A DNA stretch of 64,000 bases from Pleurocapsa sp. FMAR1 (GTDB lineage: Bacteria; Cyanobacteriota; Cyanobacteriia; Cyanobacteriales; Xenococcaceae), in assembly GCF_963665995.1 (NCBI RefSeq), contig NZ_OY762512.1, positions 1,798,001-1,862,000 of the forward strand, read 5' to 3'. Below the pieces are notes generated by a model that did not search any database, was not told where the DNA came from, and saw only the letters and a list, made by a program, of their open reading frames with translations. A program made the translations under genes and the position numbers. Numbering within the stretch: the stretch's first letter is position 1; each line of letters begins with the position of its first letter. This document shows positions 7,958 through 17,040 of the stretch, piece after piece.

Positions 7958-9178
7958 CTAACTTAAAAAATCGATCTTATTACTAGGCTTAAAGTTTGGG
8001 AAAACTTGACTCAAGCGATTATCAGCAACAGACAAATGATTTTGTAAAACGTGAGCAATTATTTCTCTATAATCTGTAGTTACAGCTAAATCTCGATCCT
8101 GATCGAGCTCAGGGTCATCTAAGCCTTTCCATTCTCCATACACTTTTCCCCCACGAACTCTTCCTCCTAAAAGCATCATTACATTACCATATCCATGATC
8201 TGTTCCTTTAGTACCGTTCTCTTTAAGAGTACGACCAAATTCTGATAAAACAACAATTACCGTATCGGCATAGATTGGCTCTAATCCTTTGACCAGAGTT
8301 GCTAGACCTTCGCCAAAAGAAGGCAATAATCGATCGAGGATTGCACTTTCATTAACATGAGAATCCCAGCCACCTATGTCCATAAATGCCAATTGAGTTT
8401 TAGTGCTGCCCACCATTAATTTGGCTACTTCGTCTGCATCATCGACAAAAGCGTTGACGTTCTTGGCTTGGCGAGAAGAGGACTTCATTTCTTGATTTAA
8501 TGCTGCTAAAACTTTCTCTCTGACCTTACGTCCCTCTTGATAAGCTTTACTCAAGTCATCAGTTCCACCATACAATTCATCAAAAGCTTTGCTAATGACT
8601 GGATGATCGGTAGGAATAGCTCCTGTTGAGTTTTTGCCAGGTCTTAAGCTGGCAATATTCATTTTTCCCTTAAGTATGTAAGGGGTAGTAACACCAACGT
8701 TGAGAGCTTGAGTTGCTTCTTCTTGAGGTAGTTGTGCCAAAAGCCGATTCATCCAACCATCAGGAGTGTTTTTAAAGCCTGGAGTTCCATTTTCAATATA
8801 GTCTTGGGCTTGAAAATGAGAACGCTCAACTATTGGTAAACCGCTAGCATGAACAAAAGCCAAACTTTTCTGTTGCCAAAGAGGCATCAAATCTTTTAGG
8901 TGAGGATGTAAACCAAAAAAGCTGTCAAGATCCAGTACACCGTTTTTTTCCTGGGGATAAGGGATGGCAATAGTTGGTCTTGCTGAATAATAATTGGTTT
9001 CCTGATGAGGAACAACCAGATTCAAACCATCAACTCCCCCCCGTAATAACACTACTACCAAACGTTGAGGGTTAGCTGACTGGCTAAGTCCCTGAGCAGC
9101 CCAGCTATTTAAACCGATGGGAACTAAAATTCCTGTAGTTGCCAAACTGGCTGCGGTCAAAAATTTTCTTCTTTTCAT
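7958..9178 (-). CDS. DUF1501-family protein with Tat signal
   Basis: 406 residues. The start MKRRKFL followed by a hydrophobic stretch and an AQG site is a twin-arginine export signal, so the protein is probably exported folded. The body has the DUF1501 pattern (VVLLRGGVDGLNLVVPH, later GGWDSHV, VVLSEFGRTLKENGTKGTDHG), an alkaline-phosphatase/sulfatase-like fold of unknown substrate. It is downstream of a DUF1800 gene with a 45-bp gap; these two families are commonly adjacent and were probably co-transcribed here. No metal-site motif outside the family consensus was checked. Confidence 0.93.
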   Translation of the reverse strand: MKRRKFLTAASLATTGILVPIGLNSWAAQGLSQSANPQRLVVVLLRGGVDGLNLVVPHQETNYYSARPTIAIPYPQEKNGVLDLDSFFGLHPHLKDLMPLWQQKSLAFVHASGLPIVERSHFQAQDYIENGTPGFKNTPDGWMNRLLAQLPQEEATQALNVGVTTPYILKGKMNIASLRPGKNSTGAIPTDHPVISKAFDELYGGTDDLSKAYQEGRKVREKVLAALNQEMKSSSRQAKNVNAFVDDADEVAKLMVGSTKTQLAFMDIGGWDSHVNESAILDRLLPSFGEGLATLVKGLEPIYADTVIVVLSEFGRTLKENGTKGTDHGYGNVMMLLGGRVRGGKVYGEWKGLDDPELDQDRDLAVTTDYREIIAHVLQNHLSVADNRLSQVFPNFKPSNKIDFLS

Positions 9179-9223
9179 GACTATTTTTAGCTGAACTACA
9201 AATTAAATTATATTGAGTAAAAC

Positions 9224-10735
9224 TTATCTATACATTGCTTCAGGGCTGCCTAAAATGAGGGCTGGACGAAGCTTCCCAGGGCTTTTGGCAATTACCTTTT
9301 TGGTGTGTGCAGAAAGCTTTCCTAAGTTTGTTTCTATTTTTTGATATTCAACAGGATCTTGCTTATTTAAAGAGGCATTAGCGATCGCTGATGCAAAGCC
9401 TATCCTTTGTAACATTGCCTGGGAATTCAACCAAACATCTTGAGTATTTTTGTAGCCAGTGGGAGGAATGCAGCTATATATAGGCATTGACAAGCTGCTT
9501 ATCATACCTCTAATGCGATCGTAGTCTGGCTGCTCGATCTCGCTAATTCTTACTAAGGAAACTATATACTGGTAAGGGGTTTTGAACTTTTGTTGATAGT
9601 ACTTGGGGTCATTAAATTCTGAAGCGTGAATCAAGGTATCCATAACAACTTTAATATTGCCATCACTTTTCATAAATTTTTGAGCTAGTTTATCTACCAA
9701 GCTAGATGGTGGTCGATCCGCAACAAAGTACTGTGCCAATTTATAGCTGATAAATTGTGCGGTGGCAGGATGAGTTGCCAAGATGTCTAAAGCTTGCTGC
9801 CCTTCTGTAATGCCATTCGGCTCAATTTTATGACCTAAAAATACTTTTTCACCGCGATCGTGACGTTTTTCGTCAAAGAAAAAGCCCTTTTTATTTCCTC
9901 TTTCGCCAAGATAATCTACTCTCCAGCCTGTAAATATTTTGGCTAAAGTTATTACATCTTCTTGAGTGTAACCACCATCAATACCCAATGTCTGTAGCTC
10001 CATCAATTCACGGGCATAATTTTCATTTAAAGTCTCGCTATTGCGCTTTTTATTAGAGTTACTAAACGCAAAGTTTTTAAAGTTATCTAAATAAATCAAC
10101 ATAGCTGGATGAGTGGCAGTTACTTCTAATAAGTCACGAAAACTGCCTAGAGCATTAGCCCGAATTTCATTCTCATAGTCGTTGACCCATAAGCTGATTG
10201 TTCCCTTTCCTGCCATAACATTGAAGTGATTAAACCAAAAATCTACCATCACTTCTTGCAGTTGCCTAGGAGAATTTATTGCCCGCGCTAAATGAGCATC
10301 CATAGCCTCTAACCGAGCCTGTTTTTTTAAATCATAGTTTTTCTTTTGTAGCTTTATTTTTTGTTCGGTAGATATTGCAATATCCTCTAGTTTTTGTTTG
10401 TTAATATACTGCTCTGTTTGCAATTTAATTGGCTGTTGATTAATAAGCTTTAGTCCAGCTAAATAATTATTTAAGCTAGAAGATTCTGAAATTGATTCAG
10501 GATTAAGCTGAGACTGAATATAAGCTTCAATACCTCTTTTTTTTATATCTTTAAGTTGGGCTGTATTTATCCCAAAGCTCAATCTTTCTAAAACTTGGCT
10601 TTGGTTAGGGAGAGATAATTCACTTTTTCCTACGGTAACGTTAATCAAGCCAAGACATAGAAGCGAGCTACAAATTATAGTTAAGATGCCATACCATAGT
10701 TTATGTCTCATAGTCTGTTGCAAAACGAGCAGCAA
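9224..10735 (-). CDS. DUF1800-family exported protein
   Basis: 503 residues. DUF1800 signatures are present: RLSFGINTAQ near the N-terminus, MVDFWFNHFNV, NYARELMELQTLGIDGGYTQEDV, ALARIFTGW-like (TLAKIFTGWRV) and GHKIEPNG. The N-terminus has a hydrophobic signal segment (LWYGILTIICSSLLCLGLINV). The true start may be the second methionine (MRHKLW, 10711), since the first eight residues are atypical. It heads an operon with the Tat-exported DUF1501 protein. The pair is widespread in cyanobacteria and planctomycetes but has no established function. Confidence 0.93.
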   Translation of the reverse strand: MLLVLQQTMRHKLWYGILTIICSSLLCLGLINVTVGKSELSLPNQSQVLERLSFGINTAQLKDIKKRGIEAYIQSQLNPESISESSSLNNYLAGLKLINQQPIKLQTEQYINKQKLEDIAISTEQKIKLQKKNYDLKKQARLEAMDAHLARAINSPRQLQEVMVDFWFNHFNVMAGKGTISLWVNDYENEIRANALGSFRDLLEVTATHPAMLIYLDNFKNFAFSNSNKKRNSETLNENYARELMELQTLGIDGGYTQEDVITLAKIFTGWRVDYLGERGNKKGFFFDEKRHDRGEKVFLGHKIEPNGITEGQQALDILATHPATAQFISYKLAQYFVADRPPSSLVDKLAQKFMKSDGNIKVVMDTLIHASEFNDPKYYQQKFKTPYQYIVSLVRISEIEQPDYDRIRGMISSLSMPIYSCIPPTGYKNTQDVWLNSQAMLQRIGFASAIANASLNKQDPVEYQKIETNLGKLSAHTKKVIAKSPGKLRPALILGSPEAMYR

Positions 10736-10860
10736 TTTACAATTATTGTTTGTTCTTGAAGATTTTCACTTTAACCTCAGAATTATTGATTGACAAATAT
10801 ACCGATACTCTTTTAACAGAGTTACAGTTCTCGCTGGCTGACGACATATTTCTGTGAAAC

Positions 10861-11195
10861 TATAGTCATTCCAAATAGAAACCATACGAAAAAAGAAAAC
10901 TGTGATAAGTGTCTCAAACTCTCCTGACCTCAAACTCTCCTGACCTCTGACCTCTGACCTCAAACTCTCCTGACCTCAAACTCTCCTGACCTCTGACCTC
11001 TGACCTCTGAAACCTCTGACCTCTGACCTCTGACCTCTGACCTCTGACCTCTGACCTCTGACCTCTGACCTCTGACCTCAAACTCTCCTGACCTCAAACT
11101 CTCCTGACCTCTGACCTCTGACCTCTGACCTCAAACTCTCCTGACCTCTGACTTAAAACCAGTCAATCACGAGAAAATTAATTGGAATGACTATA
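10861..11195. repeat. Inverted-repeat-bounded element containing heptamer array
   Basis: The 14-bp sequence TATAGTCATTCCAA at 10861-10874 is matched exactly, inverted, by TTGGAATGACTATA at 11182-11195. The outer bases are TA on both sides, as for Tc1/mariner/IS630-type insertions, and about 310 bp lie between. The contents are mostly the tandem repeat described below and encode no credible protein. This suggests a non-autonomous miniature transposable element that has captured or expanded a simple repeat. Confidence 0.65.
10914..11152 (+). repeat. Tandem heptamer array (CTCTGAC / TCTCCTGAC)
   Basis: About 240 bp made of CTCTGAC units in runs broken by CTCAAACTCTCCTGAC longer units. The longest run of pure CTCTGAC/CTCTGAA units spans roughly 10992-11080. 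It is a short tandemly repeated repetitive (STRR) array of the kind common in cyanobacteria. Copy number is likely to vary between strains by slippage. Confidence 0.9.
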
Positions 11196-11268
11196 ATACC
11201 AAAATAGCTGTGAGGGCGACCCAACACGCTGCATCGCTTTTTTAAAAGCAAAGCAGGGTTTTAGTTAA

Positions 11269-11418
11269 TAGACCTCTTGCATGAATAAAAGATTAATTAT
11301 TCTTGCTCCGTCCCTATGCTTGAGGAGACCTCAAGCGGTGCGGTGCGCTTTTTCCCTTTAACCCTTACCCTTTTACCTCTCAATCAAGTAGTTCATAATG
11401 ATTCGTGCAAGAAGTCTA
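11269..11418. mobile_element. MITE-like element with 18-bp imperfect terminal inverted repeats
   Basis: TAGACCTCTTGCATGAAT at 11269-11286 pairs with ATTCGTGCAAGAAGTCTA at 11401-11418 with two mismatches. TA borders both ends. The 150-bp interior has no open frame and includes a GC-rich GAGGAGACCTC-type hairpin at about 11322-11333. Size, terminal repeats and lack of coding capacity fit a miniature inverted-repeat element. A solo copy of one end is near 4923. Confidence 0.6.
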
Positions 11419-11429
11419 ATGATTAGTGA

Positions 11430-12092
11430 TTATTGTTTAAAAGCTAAGGTTAAGCCATCAGCGATCGCCAGCATACTAAGGTCTACTCTTTTGTCTTGAT
11501 GTAGTTTTTGATTGAACTCCCGCAGAGCGACCGTCCTGTTATCTGTATCTTCAGGGTCCGCAACCCTTCCAGACCACAATACATTGTCGATCGCAATTAT
11601 TCCCCCAGGACGCAAAAGCGTTAAAGCTCGTTCATAATAGTTCAGATAATTGCTTTTATCAGCATCTATGAAGGCAAAGTCAAAGCTCTGAGTTTCCCCT
11701 TCAGCTATTAACTGGTCGAGAGTATCTAAAGCTGGTGCTAGACGAAAATCAATTTTGTGTTCGACTCCTGCTGCTTGCCAATAGCGACGAGCGATCGCCG
11801 TAGCTTCAGGATCGCGATCGCAAGCCACTACTTTTCCGTCTTCTGGCAATGCCAACGCCACTACCAAAGAGCTGTAGCCAGTAAAAACGCCAATATCAAG
11901 GGTTTTCTTAGCTTTTAATAATTTAACGAGCAATGCCATAAACTGTCCCTGGTCGGCAGAAATTTGCATCACGCTGGCAGGGTGGCGATCTGTTTCTTCT
12001 CTTAGCTTGCTTAAAATTTCAGGCTCTCGTAACGATACTGAAAGCAAGTATTTGTATACGCGATCGTCCAATTCCAAACTTTGCTTACTCAT
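11430..12092 (-). CDS. Class I SAM-dependent O-methyltransferase (caffeoyl-CoA OMT family)
   Basis: 220 residues. SAM-binding motif I DIGVFTGYSSLVVA is near 75-90, followed by the acidic VVACDRDPEA loop and the FDFAFIDADKSNYLNYYE block that binds a catalytic divalent metal in the caffeoyl-CoA/catechol O-methyltransferase family. GGIIAIDNVLWSGRV is the family's C-terminal marker. The natural acceptor is unknown; cyanobacterial members act on small catechols or hydroxycinnamates. It lies 27 bp downstream of the PEP-utilising gene on the same strand and may be its operon partner. Confidence 0.93.
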   Translation of the reverse strand: MSKQSLELDDRVYKYLLSVSLREPEILSKLREETDRHPASVMQISADQGQFMALLVKLLKAKKTLDIGVFTGYSSLVVALALPEDGKVVACDRDPEATAIARRYWQAAGVEHKIDFRLAPALDTLDQLIAEGETQSFDFAFIDADKSNYLNYYERALTLLRPGGIIAIDNVLWSGRVADPEDTDNRTVALREFNQKLHQDKRVDLSMLAIADGLTLAFKQ

Positions 12093-12119
12093 AATCCTCT
12101 AAATACTTCACGGTTTAAC

Positions 12120-13797
12120 TTATTCAGGCTGCTCGTTTCTAACTTTTTGCAAAAGCATCTGTTTTTCCGCACGGGCGATCGCTTTATAGGTTCGCTTTAC
12201 CGCCTCTGGTTCAACGGAAATGGCATCGATTCCCCAGTCTATGAGTTTGGCAACTAAATTAGGGTATTCTACTGGTGCTTGACCACATATACAGCATTCT
12301 ATGTTGTTAGCTTTGGCGGTAGCAATTAACTCAGAAATTGCCCTGTGCATAGCTGGATGATTGGCGTTTAAACCGCGATCGCTAAATTCAGTCTGCTCGC
12401 GATCTACTCCTAATAGTAATTGAGTTAGATCGTTAGTACCAACTGCAATTCCTTGGACACCTGCCCGAACGTATTCAGGTAACAATAAAATTACTGAAGG
12501 CACTTCTGCCATGATCCAAACTTTAAATGACTTTCTGCTGATTAAACCAATATTTTTTAGGCGACGGTAACAAAACTCAAACTCTTCTACGCTGCGAACA
12601 AAAGGTAAGATTAAATTGAGATTGCTATAGCCTTCGGCTGTGATAGTTGCTAATGCCTCTAGCTCTAGATCGAATAAGGCTGGATCGCAAATATAACTGT
12701 ATGTACCTCGATTACCCAAAATCGGATTAGAATCTTGGGCATACCAATCAATAGAGCGATAAAATACAGGACGAGGCGCAAAAGCACTGACAAACTGACG
12801 TAAAGAACTAGTTAAAGTGTTCAAAAAATTGAGGCGATACAATTCTGTTTGTCGTCGCTCAAAAAACTGGGGAGTCAATAACTCTGACAGCATTAATTCA
12901 GAGCGCAATAACCCAACTCCATCTATAGGTAAATTGCGAACTTGGTTAATACTTTCTGGTTGAGAAAGATTAACCATTAATTTAGTGGCAATGGGATGGC
13001 TAGAGTCAAGTAAATAGTTATTAGGCAAATGAGGGTAGGATAAATGCCTAGCTGCTGCGGGATAAACTTTGCCATCATTTCCGTTTAATAAAACCTCAAT
13101 TCCATTCTGAAGGATTTTAGTGGCATCAACAGCGTTGACTATAGCAGGAATATTCAATTCTCTAGCTACAATTGCTCCATGACTAGTTGTTCGTCCAGTT
13201 TCGGTAATAATTCCGCCAACTTGTTTAATCAGGGCTATATGGTGAGGTTCAATAGCGTTAGTTACCAAGATGCAGCCTGGAAAAATCGGCATAGAATGGC
13301 TATCAGAGTGAGTCTCAAAATCTTCAATGATTACAGTCTTGGCTATAACAGTACCTGGAGAAGCAGCAACACCATTTAACAGAGATGATACAGATGATGA
13401 GGGTAATAATTGAGCTAACTGATTTGCTAACAAAGTAGAAACAGCAGTTTGGCGATCGCTCAATTGAGTAAAGTAAAACTGTGGTAGAGACTGATATTCT
13501 TCTGGTGCAGTCCAAACTAAATATTTAATTTGCGGTTGTTTATCTAGAATAACCTGAGTTAACTGGAGAAGTTTGGCGATCGCTGTCTGAAAACGAAGGA
13601 GAATTTGGCAAATGACCAACCAATAATTCTCCATGCTCTAAATCAGCTAAAAATTGCTTTGATAAACTGTGACCTAAAACAAATCCAGGTAAAATTGGAC
13701 ATTCGTGTTGAAGTAATTGGCTGAGAATAAATAAATTATTCCCAACCAAATGTTGTTCTGAATGTTGAATTTGTGAAAGCCAATAAATATAGCTCAC
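12120..13797 (-). pseudogene. PEP-utilising enzyme, split by a one-base frameshift
   Basis: Two overlapping frames make one gene. From a GTG at 13797 the first gives the N-terminal start of a PEP synthase-like protein (VGNNLFILSQLLQ ... PILPGFVLG). Its natural continuation is in the second frame, which carries the phosphohistidine swivel motif TGRTTSHGAIVARELNIP and the PEP/pyruvate-binding TIM barrel (GNRGTYSY, TNDLTQLLLGVDRE). Removing one A from the A4 run at 13590-13593 joins them into about 558 residues. The ATP-grasp domain is much shorter than in full PpsA. It is broken as read; a sequencing error is the alternative. Confidence 0.75.
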
Positions 13798-13843
13798 TGT
13801 TTTAACTAACCAAGTGAGTAGCTATAAGCTTAGATTAGAGGTT

Positions 13844-14758
13844 TTAATTTGCAGCTACTAGCTCTTGCTCTTTAACTAAAGCTTTTGCCAAAAATTCCTC
13901 GGTTAGTTTGACAAACGCTTTTGAACCTCCAGAGTTTGGCATAGCTACCGAGACTGGGGTAAATAAATCTACTGCCTTGGCAACATTAACATCCATCGGA
14001 ATTGACTGTTCAAATAGCTGCTCTGGATAAAAGTCATCGCGGACTCTTTTCATCACCTGTTTATAATATCTGCCCATCAATCCACCAGCAGAGAGAATAA
14101 AGACGATTCCTAAAAGATTGACATCTAGTGGTTGAGTATGTTTATGACTTTCTTTTAGCTTGGCAATTCTTCTTTCCAAAAGCTGGATTCCCACTAAAGA
14201 CAAAGGTTCAGGACGAGCAGGCAATAGATAAAAATCACTTGCAGCAATACCGCTACGAGTTAGCAAGTTATATCCAGGAGCGCAGTCGAGGATAATAAAG
14301 TCATAATTATTGGCTATTGGCTCAATAATCTCTTGAATTAAAATTCTCTCAAAATTATCCCAAACTTTTTGGAACTCTTCTTCTTTACACTCAACTGCTT
14401 GTTGATGCAGCATTTCTGAGACTTGATACTCATCATAAAGCTCAATATCTCCTGGAAGTAATTCCAAACCATCTATGCCACAAATATTGGTGACGATAAT
14501 ATCTTGAATGTCTAATTTACTCCAAGGATTAGGATTAATTACATTATCAAGCAGATAGCTAAGAGTATGTTTTTTCTTACGTAACTTCGCAAAATCGTGG
14601 GGTGAAAGTAAACTTAAGGTAGCACTAATTTGAGAATCTAAGTCTAAAACCAATACACGCTTGTTGTGTTTCTGAGCCAAACAGGTTGCAAGATTAACGG
14701 TTAAAGTAGTTTTGCCTACTCCTCCCTTCATGTTGACGGTGCTTATAATAGTTCCCAT
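13844..14758 (-). CDS. ParA-family ATPase, no ParB partner
   Basis: 304 residues. Deviant Walker A KGGVGKTT is at residues 11-18, Walker A' is LVLDLDSQ (about 36-43) and the switch II region is FIILDCAPG (near 150). The protein resembles chromosomal or plasmid ParA/Soj proteins that position cargo on the nucleoid. No ParB is adjacent, so it is an orphan ParA; its cargo cannot be told from the sequence. A 46-bp gap separates it from the PEP gene upstream of the other strand reading, and the start ATG is at 14758. Confidence 0.92.
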   Translation of the reverse strand: MGTIISTVNMKGGVGKTTLTVNLATCLAQKHNKRVLVLDLDSQISATLSLLSPHDFAKLRKKKHTLSYLLDNVINPNPWSKLDIQDIIVTNICGIDGLELLPGDIELYDEYQVSEMLHQQAVECKEEEFQKVWDNFERILIQEIIEPIANNYDFIILDCAPGYNLLTRSGIAASDFYLLPARPEPLSLVGIQLLERRIAKLKESHKHTQPLDVNLLGIVFILSAGGLMGRYYKQVMKRVRDDFYPEQLFEQSIPMDVNVAKAVDLFTPVSVAMPNSGGSKAFVKLTEEFLAKALVKEQELVAAN

Positions 14759-14988
14759 GTTTGAAATTCCTAACAGTCCTTGTTAACGTTAGTGTGCCAG
14801 AATATATTGTGGCAACAATAAATCATAATATTTCCTAAAGTTTTTTTGGTCGATGCTGATTTATTTATGGGTTCGTAAGTAAGATTGTTCGTAGCTGTTA
14901 GCCTTTACGAAATTGTATTTCATGCTTTAATTTGGGAACACTAGCTTATATGTAGCTTAATTAAGCTAGTCGATCTGAGGTATTAAGC

Positions 14989-15351
14989 ATGGCTTACTAT
15001 AAATTTAATCTTAGGAATCATATCTGTTCACTGGTTTGGACGGTGTTTCTCTTGATTACCGTTACCAAAGAAACTAAGTTTATCAACGGTATTACCTGTG
15101 CAGCTTTATTTGGCTTGCCTACCATGGTGGCAGGAATTAATCTACAGGAAAAAGCCGAACGCAACAAGCGCATCCAAATTATTAAAATGATTACAGAAAA
15201 GCAAATGCTCACTGCTAGTCAAACGGCAAACATCTTAGATATTCCTGCTAGTGAGGCTCAGACATTACTCAGTCAACTCTATCGAGAATCAAGAATCAAC
15301 GTCAGTAATCGCAGTGAAGACATGGCTGTTGTTTATATTCCCATGAATTAA
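14989..15351 (+). CDS. Small membrane-anchored winged-helix-like protein, unknown
   Basis: 120 residues. Two hydrophobic segments at about 11-26 and 33-48 (ICSLVWTVFLLIT and ITCAALFGLPTMVAGI) are followed by a charged helix and a C-terminal domain with a winged-helix look (MLTASQTANILDIPASEAQTLL, then LYRESRINVSN and a final strand pair). That suggests a membrane-tethered DNA- or protein-binding protein, but this is inference. The stop is 2 bases before folK, so the two are probably one operon. The ATG at 14989 is the only plausible start. Confidence 0.75.
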   Translation: MAYYKFNLRNHICSLVWTVFLLITVTKETKFINGITCAALFGLPTMVAGINLQEKAERNKRIQIIKMITEKQMLTASQTANILDIPASEAQTLLSQLYRESRINVSNRSEDMAVVYIPMN

Positions 15352-15353
15352 TT

Positions 15354-15845
15354 ATGGTAGATTGCGCGATCGCTTTGGGCAGTAATCAAGGTAATTCTCT
15401 AGATATCTTGGAAAGTTCACTTAACGTTCTTAATCAGATTCCTGGCATTACCCTCAAAACAACTTCTAGCTGGTATCAAACCAAACCTGTTGGTACACCA
15501 GAACCTCAAGCAGACTATCTTAATGGCTGTGCGTTGTTATCAGCAGCACAAACCCCTGAAGAGTTGTTGGCTATCATGCAGGCTACTGAGATGCAGTTTG
15601 GCAGAGTAGGGAAGGGTACACTACAACCCAGAACCTTAGATCTAGACTTACTGCTATACGGAGATATGGTTTTAAACACTCCTAATTTAACTATTCCCCA
15701 TCCCCGCATGAGTGAACGTGCTTTTGTCTTAGTTCCTTTAGCCGAAATTGCCCCTGACTGGATTGAGCCAGTATCAGGAAAGAAAATAGCTAAGTTACTC
15801 CGCAAGGTAAATACTTCGGGAGTTAAACCTTTTGTTACAGCCTAG
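15354..15845 (+). CDS. folK: HPPK, dihydropterin pyrophosphokinase
   Basis: 163 residues. FolK transfers pyrophosphate from ATP to 6-hydroxymethyl-7,8-dihydropterin in folate synthesis. Diagnostic blocks are ALGSNQGNS at the N-terminus, SSWYQTKPVGTPEPQADYLNG, and RTLDLDLLLYGD with the two metal-binding aspartates, followed by IPHPRMSERAFVLVPLAEIAP. The ATG at 15354 is 2 bases after the preceding stop, so translation may be coupled to the small membrane protein. Confidence 0.97.
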   Translation: MVDCAIALGSNQGNSLDILESSLNVLNQIPGITLKTTSSWYQTKPVGTPEPQADYLNGCALLSAAQTPEELLAIMQATEMQFGRVGKGTLQPRTLDLDLLLYGDMVLNTPNLTIPHPRMSERAFVLVPLAEIAPDWIEPVSGKKIAKLLRKVNTSGVKPFVTA

Positions 15846-15927
15846 TAATTCCATCTCTAGTACGACAAATTTGATTAGAACATAAATCACAATGTAATTG
15901 AGTTCACAATATTTTGCTTAAATCATT

Positions 15928-16113
15928 ATGTCTGATAATAAAAATGCCACTGGTAAAAGCGGTACTGCTAAACCAAATACCAATGCTAATGGTCAAATGG
16001 ATTTAGCCTCTAATCCAGCAATCGATCCTGAATCTATTACTGGAGAAGCACCCGCAGCAAAAAGAGCAGAGTCTGCACCAGAAAACGAAGCTGCTACCAA
16101 AAGAGAAGCATAA
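15928..16113 (+). CDS. Small acidic disordered protein
   Basis: 61 residues, almost free of hydrophobic residues and rich in A, N, E, K, T and P; predicted to be disordered. There is no recognised domain. A clean rho-independent terminator follows at 16141-16169, which supports real expression. It may be a small conserved cyanobacterial protein, but I cannot name one. Confidence 0.6.
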   Translation: MSDNKNATGKSGTAKPNTNANGQMDLASNPAIDPESITGEAPAAKRAESAPENEAATKREA

Positions 16114-16140
16114 CCAAAGTCGAGTTTTAAGATAACTATC

Positions 16141-16169
16141 AAAAAGGACATAAAACTATGTCCTTTTTG
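16141..16169 (+). terminator. Rho-independent terminator after the 61-residue gene
   Basis: AAAAAGGACATA, a short loop, then TATGTCCTTTTT: a strong hairpin with a T-run, 28 bases after the preceding stop. Confidence 0.9.
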
Positions 16170-16281
16170 CGGACTTGGGAATGCTAGCAAAGCAGATGAT
16201 TGTTTTGAGAAATGCTTGAAGCCATATTATGATAATATTTTTATTATATTTTAAGAAAATTTCTGGAAGGTATATAGATAT

Positions 16282-16419
16282 ATGGAAGCTGCAATAATCT
16301 TGGCAGATCTACCTGAAGCTTATGCTATGTTTAAGCCCTTGGTAGACGTTTTGCCTCTCATTCCCGTGTTCTTTCTTCTTTTAGCTTTTGTTTGGCAAGC
16401 AGCAGTAGGATTTAAGTAA
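16282..16419 (+). CDS. psbK: Photosystem II small subunit PsbK
   Basis: 45 residues. The translation holds [20 protein letters not shown] near the middle and ends [14 protein letters not shown], the signature of PsbK, a single-helix subunit of photosystem II that is processed at its N-terminus. GGAAGG at 16265-16270 lies 11 bases before the ATG at 16282. A terminator hairpin follows at 16445-16475, so it is a monocistronic gene. It is too short for length-based gene finders and is easily missed. The mature protein begins near the KP or LPEAY segment. Confidence 0.97.
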   Translation: MEAAIILADLPEAYAMFKPLVDVLPLIPVFFLLLAFVWQAAVGFK

Positions 16420-16444
16420 ACTAACTCTACTAGCATTAATTATC

Positions 16445-16475
16445 AAGCATCCACAATTAGCTGGGTGCTTTTTTG
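16445..16475 (+). terminator. Rho-independent terminator after psbK
   Basis: AAGCATCCA, 8-base loop, TGGGTGCTT followed by TTTT; one G-T pair. It starts 25 bases after the psbK stop. Confidence 0.85.
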
Positions 16476-16579
16476 TATTTTGTTTAGTGTAATTTCTACT
16501 TCTTAAAATACTGAACAAACGATAGTATTTAATTGTCTTAAAAAAAGTTTCAGCATCACAGATGCTATTAGGGGTAAAA

Positions 16580-16933
16580 ATGCAAGCAGAATCTAATTTC
16601 GATAAACAAAAATTGCTTTCTGCCATGGCTCATGGCTCAGTATTTATTAGTGCCTTAGTAGTCTCTATAGGTATACCAATTGCAATTTTAGTAGTGTCTG
16701 AGGATGTTTTAGTTAAGGAAAACGCCAAAGAAGCAATTAACTTTCATCTAAATGTGTGGCTTGTTGGAGGCATTATTGCTATCCTTTCCTTTTTCACCCT
16801 TGGTTTATTAGGTTTTATTTTAGGACCTATATGGCTCTTAGTTCATTGGGGTTTTTCAATTTGGGCAGTCGTTCAATGTTTACAAACCCCAGAAAAAGCT
16901 TTTCGCTATCCATTTATCTTTCGATTAGTTTAA
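16580..16933 (+). CDS. DUF4870-family small membrane protein
   Basis: 117 residues from the ATG at 16580, chosen because GGGG at 16571-16574 is a suitable ribosome-binding site; an upstream ATG at 16562 adds six residues. The sequence starts QAESNFDKQKLLSAMAHGSVF and has three hydrophobic helices with NAKEAINFHLNVWL between the first and second, the DUF4870 pattern. Its function is unknown. It is convergent with psbA. Confidence 0.87.
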   Translation: MQAESNFDKQKLLSAMAHGSVFISALVVSIGIPIAILVVSEDVLVKENAKEAINFHLNVWLVGGIIAILSFFTLGLLGFILGPIWLLVHWGFSIWAVVQCLQTPEKAFRYPFIFRLV

Positions 16934-17040
16934 ATTACCCAGTAAACATAAGCTATAGCGTTACTGTCTTTAGGTTATGTTCTTAAGTCTGTGTAAGTAC
17001 AATTCATATTGTCCGACGAGCAAATATAAAATATAAGCAA

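Noticed and set aside
10766-10963. 65-residue minus-strand frame across the heptamer repeat
   Set aside because: Its N-terminal half is encoded by CTCTGAC repeats and the rest has no protein-like features.
10914-11152. CRISPR array
   Set aside because: Units are 7 or 16 bases, with no unique spacers of 30-40 bases. It is a simple tandem array.
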